NCBI GenBank assembly: GCA_025352085.1 | Contig: JANXUA010000122.1 | Location: 1-64,000, forward strand | Length of the DNA: 64,000 nucleotides | Direction: 5' to 3' | From: Caulobacteraceae bacterium | GTDB lineage: Bacteria; Pseudomonadota; Alphaproteobacteria; Caulobacterales; Caulobacteraceae | Shown here: positions 44,417 through 54,151 of the stretch, piece after piece | Position numbering within the stretch: the first letter of the stretch is position 1 | How the letters are laid out: every line of letters begins with the position of its first letter | Notes under the pieces: model-generated | What the model was told of the DNA's origin: nothing | What the model saw: only the letters and a program-made list of their open reading frames with translations | Databases searched by the model: none | Translations under genes and position numbers: made by a program

Positions 44417-45636
44417 CCATCCTCGCCAAACACGCCGCTTCGAAGCTCGTCTATGATTCCTTGAAGGAACATGGCGTCGATCCGGTCAACGTGCGCTTCG
44501 ACAGCGTCCTGTCGCCCACCGAAGGCATGTTGCATGGTCGCCGCACCATCCTTTTGGGCACCAACAACTATCTGGGCCTCACCTTCGACCCCGATTGTAT
44601 CGAACGGTCCGTAGAGGCGACGCGCAGCCAGGGCACCGGCACGACCGGCTCGCGCATCGCCAACGGCAGTTATGACGGGCACCTCAGGCTTGAAGAAGCC
44701 CTGGCCAATTTCTACGGTTGCCAGCACGCCATGGTGTTCAGCACCGGCTATCAGGCCAACCTCGGCATTTTGTCCACTCTGGTGGGGCGTGGCGATCACC
44801 TGATGCTCGACGCCGACAGCCACGCCAGCATTTATGACGGCTCGCGCCTGGGCCACGCCGAGGTCATCCGCTTTCGTCACAACAGCCCCGACGACCTCTA
44901 CAAGCGCCTGCGCCGCCTCGAAGGCGTGCCCGGCGACCGGCTGATTGTCGTCGAAGGCATCTATTCCATGCTCGGCGACACCGCGCCGCTGAAGGAATTC
45001 GCGGCGGTGAAGCGCGAGACCGGCGCCTATCTGCTGGTCGACGAAGCCCATTCGATGGGGGTTCTGGGCGCCACGGGTCGCGGTTTGGCCGAAGCGGCCG
45101 GCGTCGAGGATGACGTCGATTTCATCGTCGGCACCTTCTCAAAGAGTTTGGGCAGCGTCGGCGGCTTCTGCGTCTCCAACAATCCTGATTTCGATATCCT
45201 GCGCGTGGTCTGCCGGCCGTACATGTTCACCGCTTCGCTGCCGCCCGGCGTCATCGGATCGACCTTGGCCGCCCTGGAAAAAGTGCGCAGCGAGCCGCAA
45301 CTGCGGGTCAATTTGATGCGCAACGCCCACCGGTTGCATGATGGTTTGACGGCCCTGGGCTTCCAGACCGGTCCGGAAGCCAATCCCGTGGTCGCCGTGG
45401 CCATGCCCAATACCGAGACGGCCGTCCTGTTCTGGAAACTCCTGCTCGACAAGGGACTGTATCTGAACATCGCCATCCCGCCGGCGACACCGACCAATGT
45501 CTCCCTGCTCCGCTCCAGCGTCAGCGCGGCGCACACCACCCAGCAAATCGACACCGCGCTGGAGCTTTTCGCCGATGTCGGACGGCAACTGGGCTTCCTC
45601 ACCGCTGATCGCCGTCGCGCCGGCGGGGTCGTCTAG
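44413..45636 (+). CDS. spt: Serine palmitoyltransferase
   Basis: PLP enzyme condensing L-serine with an activated long acyl chain to 3-ketosphinganine, the first committed step of sphingolipid synthesis. 407 residues, soluble bacterial type. The cofactor motifs are LLVDEAHSMGVLGATGRG and the PLP-lysine region IVGTFSKSLGSVGGF. GTGTTGSRIANGSYDGHLRLE is typical of the alpha-oxoamine synthase family. KBL or 8-amino-7-oxononanoate synthase are alternatives from the family alone. The overlapping ACP, acyl ligase upstream, and LptFG-like and ceramide-synthase-like genes downstream strongly favour SPT. Confidence 0.9.
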   Translation: MTILAKHAASKLVYDSLKEHGVDPVNVRFDSVLSPTEGMLHGRRTILLGTNNYLGLTFDPDCIERSVEATRSQGTGTTGSRIANGSYDGHLRLEEALANFYGCQHAMVFSTGYQANLGILSTLVGRGDHLMLDADSHASIYDGSRLGHAEVIRFRHNSPDDLYKRLRRLEGVPGDRLIVVEGIYSMLGDTAPLKEFAAVKRETGAYLLVDEAHSMGVLGATGRGLAEAAGVEDDVDFIVGTFSKSLGSVGGFCVSNNPDFDILRVVCRPYMFTASLPPGVIGSTLAALEKVRSEPQLRVNLMRNAHRLHDGLTALGFQTGPEANPVVAVAMPNTETAVLFWKLLLDKGLYLNIAIPPATPTNVSLLRSSVSAAHTTQQIDTALELFADVGRQLGFLTADRRRAGGVV

Positions 45637-45642
45637 ACCCTG

Positions 45643-47934
45643 ATGGCTTCGATGGCGCTCAGCGCGCCGACGAAATATAAAATGGCGTGGCGGCCCTCGA
45701 TCCTCGACGGCTACATGCTGCGTATGCTGGCCATGCCGGCGCTAGGCGTATTGGGCGTGACCCTGGTCGCGTTTCTCCTCGAACAGACCCTGCGACTGAT
45801 CAATGAGATGGCGTCGAACGGCGCGCGCCTGGGATACCTGTTCGGCCTGATCAGCAATCTGGTGCCCTATCAGCTGGGCCTGGCCCTGCCCGCTTCGTTT
45901 TTCGTCGCCATGTTCATCGTCATCGCGCGCCTGGACGAGGAGAGCGAGATCGACGCCATCCTCGCCGGCGGGATTTCGTTTGAGCGCATCGTTGCGCCCC
46001 TGGTCTTCGCCGGCGTCGTCTTGGGGCTGCTGAGCCTGCTGTTGGTCGGCTATGCGCAGCCGTACGCCCGGTTCGGCTATCGCGCCGTCCTCAACGCTGC
46101 CACCGACGCCGGCTGGACGGCGCGGCTCGACCCGCAGGTATTCATTCACGCCGGCCCCGATTTCGTGATCACGGCCGACGACGTCGACGCGAGCGGACGC
46201 AGCCTCAAGGGCGTCTTCATTCGCCGCAAGTCGGCGACCGGCGAGACGGTGGTTACGGCCACCAGCGGCCGCCTGGGTCTGCGCGCGGACAGCAAGACCA
46301 CCGATCTGAGCCTAAACGGCGGCTTGATCCTCTCCGACGCCCCAGGCGGCGAACGATTGCTGCGCTTTGGCGATTTCGCCGATCACGAAGTGCTGAACAG
46401 TCGCGAGGTGCTGAGGCCCCGCGGCGGCGACGAGCAGGAGATGACCCTGCCGGAGCTGGTGAGCGAGAGCCAACGACCGGACGCCCTGATCCCCCAACGG
46501 GTTCTGCTCGCCGAGCTGTATTCGAGGCTGGCGAGGTCCCTGGCCATGCCCCTGCTGCCGCTCCTGGCGCTGCCCCTGGCGCTGGCCGCCAAGCGCGGGC
46601 GGCGCGCGCCGGGGATGATCGTCGGGGCGGTGCTCCTGGTCGCCTTCCACCACGGCGTCACTCTTTGCAAGAGCTTCGCCCAGAAGGGCGCCGTCGATCC
46701 GCTGCTGGCGATCGGCGGGATATTTGCGGTGATGTTGACGCTCGGGTTTTGGTTGTTCCTGTCCAGCCGCAAGCGACCCGGCGATACGCCGATCTCGGGC
46801 TTCCTCGCCCGCATTGACGGCTTGTTCCAGCGGCGCGGCGCCACCACGCCGGCGGCGATGCAGGCCAAGGGGTCCTTCAGCCTGTCGGCCTATCTGACGC
46901 GGATGATGGCGGTGCGTACGGCGGCGGCGGCGGCGGCCCTGATGGGCCTGTTGCAGTTGATCGATCTTCTGGAGCGCACCAGTGATATCCTCACGCGCGG
47001 CGGGCCGCTGGGGATCTTGCGCTATATGGCGCTGCGGCTGCCGTATATGTTCGGCGAGGTGGCGCCGTTCGCGGTGCTGGCCGGAGCGATTTTTACTTTC
47101 AGCCAGCTTGCCCGCAACAGTGAGCTGGTGGTGATGCGGATCACCGGCATGTCGCTATTCGAAATTTTTCGCCGGACCCTGCCGGTGGCCTTGTCCGTGG
47201 CGGCCTTGGACCTGGTCGTCGCCGATCAGGTGACCCCGCGCGCCCAACAGGCCCTGGCCAGCTGGTGGTCGGCCAGCGCCCCGGGACCGGTTGTCAAGGC
47301 GTCGGCGGCGCGCTGGTTCCATATTGACAACAATGTGGTCATGGTCCGCGCGGCGACGAGGGATGGGAATACCTTGCGCGGCGTTTCGATCTACGAGCGC
47401 GACGCGCAAAAGGCGCTGACGCGGCGGATCAACGCCGAGAGCGCGACAACGGAGGTCGGCGGCTGGCGACTGCACAACGCCGCCGTCACCGATCTAGGCG
47501 CCGCGCACGCCTCGCAGATGACGCTGGCGTCCATGGACTGGCGTAGCACCCTTAGCGCCGGCGACACCCGCCGCCTGTTCGCCGACTCCTATGAGATCAC
47601 CTCGGGCACGGCCTATCGGTCCCTATTCGGCAAGGGTCCGGTGGACAAGAGCCCAAGCCAGTTCGAAACGCGGCTGTTTCGAACCCTGGCAGCGGGCGTG
47701 GCGCCGATCATCATGCTTCTGCTGGCGCTGCCCACGGCGCTGGGATACGCCCGCAGCAACCGCACCGGGCCGGTGATTTTTGGACTGGGCTGCGGCCTGC
47801 TCTATCTGGTGGCCGACGGATTGCTCACGGCCATGGGCCAAACCGGGGTTCTGCCGCCCCTCGTCGCGGCATGGGGCGCACCGGTCGGCTTCGCCGCCGG
47901 GGCGATCAGCATATTGCTTTACGCGGAAGGGTGA
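45643..47934 (+). CDS. Single-chain LptF-LptG-like permease
   Basis: 763-residue inner-membrane protein containing two YjgP/YjgQ (LptF/LptG) domains in tandem. The first half (about residues 15-375) has DGYMLRMLAMPALGVLGVTL, a beta-jellyroll-like periplasmic part, and SLAMPLLPLLALPLALAAKRG. The second (about 395-763) restarts with AYLTRMMAVRTAAAAAALMG, RYMALRLPYMFGEVAPFAVL, and ends LPTALGYARSNRTGPVIFGL. In the Lpt bridge LptF and LptG are separate proteins with the LptB ATPase. No LptB-like gene is next to it. It lies 6 bases after spt, so it most likely moves a sphingolipid or a related lipid rather than LPS. Confidence 0.85.
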   Translation: MASMALSAPTKYKMAWRPSILDGYMLRMLAMPALGVLGVTLVAFLLEQTLRLINEMASNGARLGYLFGLISNLVPYQLGLALPASFFVAMFIVIARLDEESEIDAILAGGISFERIVAPLVFAGVVLGLLSLLLVGYAQPYARFGYRAVLNAATDAGWTARLDPQVFIHAGPDFVITADDVDASGRSLKGVFIRRKSATGETVVTATSGRLGLRADSKTTDLSLNGGLILSDAPGGERLLRFGDFADHEVLNSREVLRPRGGDEQEMTLPELVSESQRPDALIPQRVLLAELYSRLARSLAMPLLPLLALPLALAAKRGRRAPGMIVGAVLLVAFHHGVTLCKSFAQKGAVDPLLAIGGIFAVMLTLGFWLFLSSRKRPGDTPISGFLARIDGLFQRRGATTPAAMQAKGSFSLSAYLTRMMAVRTAAAAAALMGLLQLIDLLERTSDILTRGGPLGILRYMALRLPYMFGEVAPFAVLAGAIFTFSQLARNSELVVMRITGMSLFEIFRRTLPVALSVAALDLVVADQVTPRAQQALASWWSASAPGPVVKASAARWFHIDNNVVMVRAATRDGNTLRGVSIYERDAQKALTRRINAESATTEVGGWRLHNAAVTDLGAAHASQMTLASMDWRSTLSAGDTRRLFADSYEITSGTAYRSLFGKGPVDKSPSQFETRLFRTLAAGVAPIIMLLLALPTALGYARSNRTGPVIFGLGCGLLYLVADGLLTAMGQTGVLPPLVAAWGAPVGFAAGAISILLYAEG

Positions 47935-47942
47935 GGCCGCTC

Positions 47943-49139
47943 TTGACTACCGAGATCGAAATCATTGCGGTGGACGGCAAGGCCCTGCTGGAGCGGTTCA
48001 TCCGCGTTCCAATGCGTCTCATGGCGGGCGATCCGCGCTATATCGCGCCCTTGATGTTTGAGCGTCGCGAAGCGCTTTCGGCCAAGCACAATCCGTTTTT
48101 CGAACACGCCGACGTGCAGTTCTGGCTGGCGCGCAAGGACGGCCGCGATGTCGGACGGATCAGCGCCCAGATCGACCATCTGGCGCGCACCGATCCGGCC
48201 GCGCCCGCCGGATACTTCGGCATGATCGCCGCCGAAGACGATGCGGACGTCTTCGCGGCCCTGTTCAAGACCGCCGAAGACTGGCTGCGCGCGCGCGGTC
48301 GCGCGCAGGTCCTTGGGCCGTTCAACCTTTCGATCAACGAGGAAGTCGGCCTGTTGATCGACGGCTTCGACAGCGCGCCGATGGTCATGATGGGGCATGA
48401 TCCGGTCTATACCGCCGCGCGGATCGAGGCGCTCGGCTACGCCAAGGCTAAGGACGTGTTCGCCTACATCTCCGATATACCGGTGTTCACGCCGGGCGTG
48501 CAGGCGCGCCTGGAGCGGCCCCTGGCGCCCGGCGTCGTCCTGCGCCCGGTGCGCATGGACAAGTTCAACGAGGATGTGAACACTCTGGTGGAAATCCTCA
48601 ACGACGCGTGGGCGGACAACTGGGGCGCGGCGCCGGTGACGGAGGCCGAAACCAAGCATCTGGCCGAGTCGATCCGGCTGATCCTTCACCCGCGCCTGGT
48701 CTGGTTCATTGAAATCGACGGCGAGGCGGCGGGATTCATCGTTCTTCTGCCCAACCTCAATGACGCGATCCATGATCTGAAGGGCAAGCTCCTCCCGTTC
48801 GGCTGGGCCAAGCTGCTGTGGCGCCTCAAGGTCAAGGGCGTGAAACGCGGCCGGGTGCCGCTGATGGGCGTCAAGCGCAAGTTCGCGCGCGACCCGCGCG
48901 GACGCTTCGCGCCCTTCGCCCTCGTCGACGCCATCCGCCGCGAAGGGGTCAAGGTGGGTATTACAAGTGCGGAATATTCTTGGATCCTCGAAGACAACGA
49001 ACCCATGCGGCACATTCTCGAAAGCTTCACCGCGCGGGCCTACAAGACTTACCGCATCTACCGCAAAGACCTTGGCGCGGGCCTTCAAGCCACAAGCCAA
49101 TATTCCAGCCGGGACGAGAACGATCATGAGAACATTTAA
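47943..49139 (+). CDS. GNAT-like acyltransferase, candidate bacterial ceramide synthase (bCerS type)
   Basis: About 398 residues. EIEIIAVDGKALLERFIRVP, YIAPLMFERREALSAKHNPFFEHA and VLGPFNLSINEEVGLLIDGFD resemble the GNAT-like family that includes the Caulobacter ceramide synthase CC_1154, which N-acylates sphingoid bases. The N-terminal half looks like a degenerate acetyltransferase fold and the C-terminal half (WFIEIDGEAAGFIVLLPNLN) a second one. TTG 47943 has GTGAGG 6 bases upstream; GTG 47931 overlapping the previous stop is the alternative. Identification rests on similarity recalled from memory plus operon position after spt and the permease. Confidence 0.72.
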   Translation: MTTEIEIIAVDGKALLERFIRVPMRLMAGDPRYIAPLMFERREALSAKHNPFFEHADVQFWLARKDGRDVGRISAQIDHLARTDPAAPAGYFGMIAAEDDADVFAALFKTAEDWLRARGRAQVLGPFNLSINEEVGLLIDGFDSAPMVMMGHDPVYTAARIEALGYAKAKDVFAYISDIPVFTPGVQARLERPLAPGVVLRPVRMDKFNEDVNTLVEILNDAWADNWGAAPVTEAETKHLAESIRLILHPRLVWFIEIDGEAAGFIVLLPNLNDAIHDLKGKLLPFGWAKLLWRLKVKGVKRGRVPLMGVKRKFARDPRGRFAPFALVDAIRREGVKVGITSAEYSWILEDNEPMRHILESFTARAYKTYRIYRKDLGAGLQATSQYSSRDENDHENI

Positions 49140-50682
49140 GTTGCGGGCGTTATCCCGCGCCCTCGGACTCTTGGCGCTGACGTTGGCCACGGGAACGGCC
49201 GCCGCGACGCCGATAAAAGTCAGGATCGCATCGGGCGTGCTCGTCGGCGAAACGACGGACGGCGTCACAACCTTCAAAGGCGTACCCTATGCCGCCGCGC
49301 CGGTCGGCGCCCTGCGTTGGGCCCCGCCGCAGGCCGCCGCGCCATGGAACGGCCCCCGCGCGGCGACGAAATTCGGCGCCTTTTGTCCGCAAAGGATCAA
49401 CGCCGACGGGAAGCCCAACGAAGGCGGCGCCTTCGGCGCGACAAGCGAAGACTGCCTATTTCTGAACGTCGGGGCAGCCAAGGGCGCGGCCAAGGCGCCG
49501 GTCATGGTCTGGCTGCACGGCGGCGGAAACACCACGGGCGGGGGATCGCTGGGCGCCTATGACGGATCGGCTTTCGTGCGCGACGGCGTGATTCTGGTGA
49601 CCATAAACTATCGCCTGGGCGCGCTCGGCTTCTTCGCTCACCCGGCCCTGACCAAGGCCGCCAAGGCCGATGAGCCCCTGGTCAGCTACGGGATCATGGA
49701 CCAGATCGCCGCTCTCAAATGGGTCAGGCGTAATATCGCCGCCTTCGGCGGCGACCCGGACAACGTCACCGTGTTCGGCGAATCGGCCGGCGGCGCCGGC
49801 ACCCTGGACTTGATCACGGCTCGCGCGGCCAGGGGCCTGTTCGCCAAGGCCATCATCGAATCGGGGTTGGGCTGGGCCGCGCCGATCCCCCTGGCAAAGG
49901 CCGAAACCCAGGGCGCGGCCCTGTCGGCCAAGGCCGGCGCGCCGGCGGACGCGACCGTTGAGCAATTGCGCGCCCTGCCCGTCGCCGCCCTGGCCGGCCT
50001 GTCGATGCCGGGCGGCGGCATGGTCACCGACGGCCGTTTGCTAACCGAATCGCCTAGCCAGGCCTTCGCCAACGGGCATGAAGCCCACGTGCCACTGATC
50101 ATCGGCACCAACGACTATGAAGCCTCGCTGATGCGGACCTTCAAAATCCCGGCGGCGGCGGTGCTGACTGTGGCGCCGGCCTCGCTCAAGGCCGTCTACG
50201 CCGACGCCCCGACCGACGAGGCGAAGGCCGCGCAGCTGTTCACCGATTCGTTGATGGGCGCCCCAGCGCGTTGGGTGGCGGCCAAGAGCGCCGATCATCC
50301 CGCGTGGCTCTATCATTTCGCCTATGTGCCACAGATGGTGCGCGCCATGCGCCCGGGCGCCGGACACGCCTCGGAAATCCCCTTCGTGTTCGCCAGCTGG
50401 GATACGCTCGGCGTCGTCGGCGAGGGGATCAAGCCGACGCCGGAGGATCTCATGGTCACCCGACGAATGCACGCCTGCTGGGTCGCCTTCGCCAAGACCG
50501 GCGTTCCAAGCTGCGCCGGCGCGCCCACCTGGCCGGCCTACACCGCCGCTAACGACACCTTGCTCGACTTTGACGCCGATGGCGTGGCCAAACTCAGGAC
50601 GGGATTTCGCAAGGCCCAGTACGACGCCCAGGCGACGGTGATCCTGCCAACTCTGAAATTGACCGAGTCGGCCGGCAAATAA
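49126..50682 (+). CDS. Secreted type-B carboxylesterase
   Basis: 518-residue alpha/beta hydrolase with a signal peptide (LRALSRALGLLALTLATGTAAA). The nucleophile is in VTVFGESAGGAGTLDL, preceded by FKGVPYAAAPVGALRW and VMVWLHGGGNTTGG (oxyanion hole). The acid is probably the Glu in IIGTNDYEASLM and the histidine is in GAGHASEIPFVF. ATG 49126 overlaps the ceramide-synthase-like gene by 14 bases, so it is the last gene of the sphingolipid operon. It may trim or hydrolyse an ester in the lipid or in its precursors; that is inference. Confidence 0.88.
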   Translation: MRTFKLRALSRALGLLALTLATGTAAATPIKVRIASGVLVGETTDGVTTFKGVPYAAAPVGALRWAPPQAAAPWNGPRAATKFGAFCPQRINADGKPNEGGAFGATSEDCLFLNVGAAKGAAKAPVMVWLHGGGNTTGGGSLGAYDGSAFVRDGVILVTINYRLGALGFFAHPALTKAAKADEPLVSYGIMDQIAALKWVRRNIAAFGGDPDNVTVFGESAGGAGTLDLITARAARGLFAKAIIESGLGWAAPIPLAKAETQGAALSAKAGAPADATVEQLRALPVAALAGLSMPGGGMVTDGRLLTESPSQAFANGHEAHVPLIIGTNDYEASLMRTFKIPAAAVLTVAPASLKAVYADAPTDEAKAAQLFTDSLMGAPARWVAAKSADHPAWLYHFAYVPQMVRAMRPGAGHASEIPFVFASWDTLGVVGEGIKPTPEDLMVTRRMHACWVAFAKTGVPSCAGAPTWPAYTAANDTLLDFDADGVAKLRTGFRKAQYDAQATVILPTLKLTESAGK

Positions 50683-50685
50683 AGG

Positions 50686-53600
50686 TCAGGCCGAGGCCTT
50701 TTCCCAGCGCGCCCACAGCTTGGCCTCGGTCGCCGCCGCAGTTTTGACGGCGGCCTCCTTGATGTGGCCGTAGCCGCGAATCTGATCCGGCAGCGAGGCG
50801 ATTTGCACCGCCAGAGGCAGGCGCTCGGCGTTCAGCTCGGCGGCCATCTTTTCCAGTCCGGCTTCATAGTCGGCGATCAGGCGACGCTCCATCCGCCGTT
50901 CTTCAGAGGCTCCGAACAGGTCGAGCGGGCCGCCACGCAGGCCCTTCAGCTTGGCGAGAACCGGAAACCCCAGCTTGAGCATCCAACCGCCGAAGGCGAT
51001 CTTGCGCGGTCGACCCAGCCGGTCCTTGGGGGCCAAGACCGGCGGCGCGAGCCAGACCTTGACCTTGCCGCCTTTGAAGGTGGCGCCCAATTCCTTGGCG
51101 AAGGCGCCGTCCGTATACAGGCGCGCCACCTCGTACTCATCCTTGTAAACCATCAGCTTGTACAGATTGGCGGCCACAGCGCGCGTCAGGGGCTCGTGGC
51201 CGGCGGCCCGCACGGCGTCGACGCGGCCGCGATAGCGCAGGGCGTAAGCGGCGTTCTGATACGCCGTCAGGTCGGTGAGGCGCGCGAGGATAAGGGAGTC
51301 GAGCGATGAAGCTTCGAGGCCAGCCAAACCGGGCTCTTTTTGGCCCCGCGAATCGGGGTCGTGGGCGAAGACGCGACCAGCCTCGAAGGCCTGAAGATTG
51401 GCCTCGGCGGCCACGCCGTTGAGGTGGATGGCGCGGTAGAGGGCGCGGGCGGACACCGGCACGAGGCCCTTTTGCCAGGCAAAGCCCAGCATCACCATGT
51501 TGGCGAACACCGAGTCGCCCAGATCATCCTCGGCGATCTTCGTCGCCGGACAGGGCTGGTAACTCTTGCACGCGCCGCGCAAACGCCGGCCCATGGCGCC
51601 GGCGTCAAAAGTGATGGCGCGATCAGTGACGAAGTCGGCCGTGGGCTGGATGACGTCATTGCCCAGGGCGACGGTCCGGCTCTTGGCGTAGAGCGCCAGG
51701 GCTTCGGGACCGGCGGCGACCAGCAGGTCGCAGGCGATCAGCACGTCGGCGCTGGCGGCGGGCACGCGGCCGCCGATCGGCGTGTCGGCCGTCTCGCCGA
51801 TGCGCACATGGCTGAAAACCGAGCCGCCCTTTTGGGCCAGGCCGGTCATGTCCACGACCGAGGCCGACCGACCGTCGATATGCGCGGCCATGGCCAGAAC
51901 CGAGGAGGTCGTCGTCACGCCGGTGCCGCCGATACCGGTGAAGACGATGTTGCGCACGCCCGCGAACGCCTCCTGGTCGGGCATGGGCGTCGAATCCGCC
52001 GTCAGGGCCAGCATGGCCTGGGCGTGGACATTCTGCGCCCCCTCAAGCGTCACGAACGACGGGCAGAAACCGTCGACGCAGGAATAGTCCTGATTGCAGG
52101 TCGACTGGTTAATCTTGCGCTTGCGGCCATAGGCGGTCTCCAGCGGTTCGACCGACACGCAATTGGAGACGCGCGAGCAATCGCCGCAGCCCTCGCACAC
52201 CCGCGAATTGATGAAGACCCGCTTGGGCGCCGCGGCCAACTTGCCGCGTTTGCGACGGCGGCGCTTTTCGTTGGCGCACACCTGATCGTAGATCAGCACG
52301 CTGACGCCGGGGGTCTCGCGCAGGGCCTCCTGCACCGTCATCAGCTCGCCGCGTGGGTGTACCGTCACGCCGGGGGCCAGGTCGCGGACGGTGTCATAGC
52401 GGCTCGCGTCATCGGCGACGATGACGATTTTTTCGATGCCTTCGGCGGCCAGCTGGCGGGTGATCTGCGGCACAGTGAAGCCGCTTTCGGCAGCCTGACC
52501 GCCGGTCATGGCCACAGCGTCGTTGAACAGAAGCTTGTAGGTAATGGTCGAACCCATGGCCAGGGAGGCGCGGATAGCCAGAGAGCCGGAGTGGTTGTAG
52601 GTGCCGTCGCCCAGATTGACGAAGACGTGCTTTTCAGTGGTGAACGGCGCCGCGCCGGCCCAGGTCAGGCCCTCCCCGCCCATCTGGCTGGTCAGATCGG
52701 TCTGCGGGTCGGAGAAGCTGGCCATATAGTGGCAGCCGATGCCAGCCAGGGCGCGCGATCCCTCCGGTAGCCGCGTCGAGGTGTTGTGCGGGCAGCCTGA
52801 ACAGAAGAACGGCTTGCGCAACTGATCGGCGCCGAGCGTCACTGCCGCCATGCTGGAGGCCGACACCCGGTCGAGATAGGCGTGGACCCGCTTCATGTGC
52901 GGGCCCGGCGGCAGGCGATCGGCGATGGCCAGGGCGACCTCGGCCACCGACAAGGCGCCCAGTTGCGAGAGCAGCGGGTGGCCGTGCTCGTCGGTCTTGC
53001 CTATCACCTTGGGTTGGGCGTGGGCCGGAAGGTCATAGAGGGCCGCGCGGGCCTGACCCTCCAGAAGCGGGCGCTTGTGCTCGACGATCATCAGAGTCTC
53101 GAGCCCGCGGGAGAAGGCGCGCAGGCCGGTGGGCTCCAGCGGCCAGGGCATGCCGACCTTGTAGATCGACACGCCCAGATCGGCGGCTTCGGCGAAGCTC
53201 AGGCCCATGGCGTTGAACGCCTCGACCACGTCGTTATAGGCTTGACCGTGCGCGGCTATGCCGAGGCGCGGGCGACGGGAGGTCAGGACGGCGTGGTCGA
53301 TCCGGTTGGCCTTGGCGAAGGCCAGGGCGGCGGGCAGCTTGTAGAGCCGCAGGCGCCGCTCCTTGTCCATCGGCTGATCCTTGAGCCGCAGACCGAGGCC
53401 GCCGGGGGGGAGGCTGAATCCCTCCGGCGTGATGAATTTGTGGCGATCCAGGCCGACATCGATCGTCGCCCCAGAATCCATGGTGTCGGCCAGGGCGATT
53501 AGCCCGATCCACAGGCCGGAAAACCGCGACAGGGCGTAGCCCAAAAGGCCGTAATCCAGCACTTCCTGCACGTCGGCAGGGGCCAGAACCGGCATTTCGG

Positions 53601-54096
53601 CGTCCTGAAAGGCGTAGTCCGACTGCGACGGCAGGGTCGAGGACTTGCAGGCGTAGTCGTCGCCGGCCACCGCCAGCACCCCGCCCTTGGCCCAGGTTCC
53701 GGCGAAGTTGGCGTGCTTGAAGACATCGCCGGTGCGGTCCACGCCCGGCGCCTTGCCGTACCACATGCCGAACACGCCGTCGTAGCGCGCGCCGGGAAAC
53801 AAGTTGGCCTGTTGGCTGCCCCACACCGCGGTGGCGCCGAGGTCCTCGTTCAGGCCCTCCTTGAAGATGATATTGCGGGCGGCCAGGTGGGCGCCCGCGC
53901 GGTGAGCCTGCTGATCCAGTCCGCCCAAAGGCGAGCCGCGATAACCCGAGACAAAGCCGGCGGTGTTCAGGCCCGCGCGCGCGTCCAGTCGGCTTTGATC
54001 GAGCAGCACCCGCAGCAGCGTCTGCACGCCGGTGATGAACACACGACCGTCCTCGGACAAATATTTATCGTCGAGCGTGACGGTGTTATGCTGCAA
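50686..54096 (-). CDS. Indolepyruvate ferredoxin oxidoreductase, fused IorA-IorB
   Basis: 1136-residue TPP and iron-sulfur enzyme that decarboxylates aryl-pyruvates to acyl-CoA with reduction of ferredoxin. Order of parts: pyrimidine-binding domain with GFVSGYRGSPLGGLDQQ, TPP-binding domain (GIGCHYMASFSDPQ, VFVNLGDGTYNHSG), a ferredoxin-like segment (CEGCGDCSRVSNC and CNQDYSCVDGFCPS), then the gamma domain (VFTGIGGTGVTTTSSVLA). The single-chain form is common in aerobic proteobacteria. TTG 54096 is supported by GGAGGAG 6 bases upstream. The Lrp-type gene is divergent and probably its regulator. Confidence 0.93.
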   Translation of the reverse strand: MQHNTVTLDDKYLSEDGRVFITGVQTLLRVLLDQSRLDARAGLNTAGFVSGYRGSPLGGLDQQAHRAGAHLAARNIIFKEGLNEDLGATAVWGSQQANLFPGARYDGVFGMWYGKAPGVDRTGDVFKHANFAGTWAKGGVLAVAGDDYACKSSTLPSQSDYAFQDAEMPVLAPADVQEVLDYGLLGYALSRFSGLWIGLIALADTMDSGATIDVGLDRHKFITPEGFSLPPGGLGLRLKDQPMDKERRLRLYKLPAALAFAKANRIDHAVLTSRRPRLGIAAHGQAYNDVVEAFNAMGLSFAEAADLGVSIYKVGMPWPLEPTGLRAFSRGLETLMIVEHKRPLLEGQARAALYDLPAHAQPKVIGKTDEHGHPLLSQLGALSVAEVALAIADRLPPGPHMKRVHAYLDRVSASSMAAVTLGADQLRKPFFCSGCPHNTSTRLPEGSRALAGIGCHYMASFSDPQTDLTSQMGGEGLTWAGAAPFTTEKHVFVNLGDGTYNHSGSLAIRASLAMGSTITYKLLFNDAVAMTGGQAAESGFTVPQITRQLAAEGIEKIVIVADDASRYDTVRDLAPGVTVHPRGELMTVQEALRETPGVSVLIYDQVCANEKRRRRKRGKLAAAPKRVFINSRVCEGCGDCSRVSNCVSVEPLETAYGRKRKINQSTCNQDYSCVDGFCPSFVTLEGAQNVHAQAMLALTADSTPMPDQEAFAGVRNIVFTGIGGTGVTTTSSVLAMAAHIDGRSASVVDMTGLAQKGGSVFSHVRIGETADTPIGGRVPAASADVLIACDLLVAAGPEALALYAKSRTVALGNDVIQPTADFVTDRAITFDAGAMGRRLRGACKSYQPCPATKIAEDDLGDSVFANMVMLGFAWQKGLVPVSARALYRAIHLNGVAAEANLQAFEAGRVFAHDPDSRGQKEPGLAGLEASSLDSLILARLTDLTAYQNAAYALRYRGRVDAVRAAGHEPLTRAVAANLYKLMVYKDEYEVARLYTDGAFAKELGATFKGGKVKVWLAPPVLAPKDRLGRPRKIAFGGWMLKLGFPVLAKLKGLRGGPLDLFGASEERRMERRLIADYEAGLEKMAAELNAERLPLAVQIASLPDQIRGYGHIKEAAVKTAAATEAKLWARWEKASA

Positions 54097-54151
54097 GATA
54101 AACTCCTCCCTCGGCGGGGGATCGCCGAAACGGCAAGATTATCCGAAAAAA

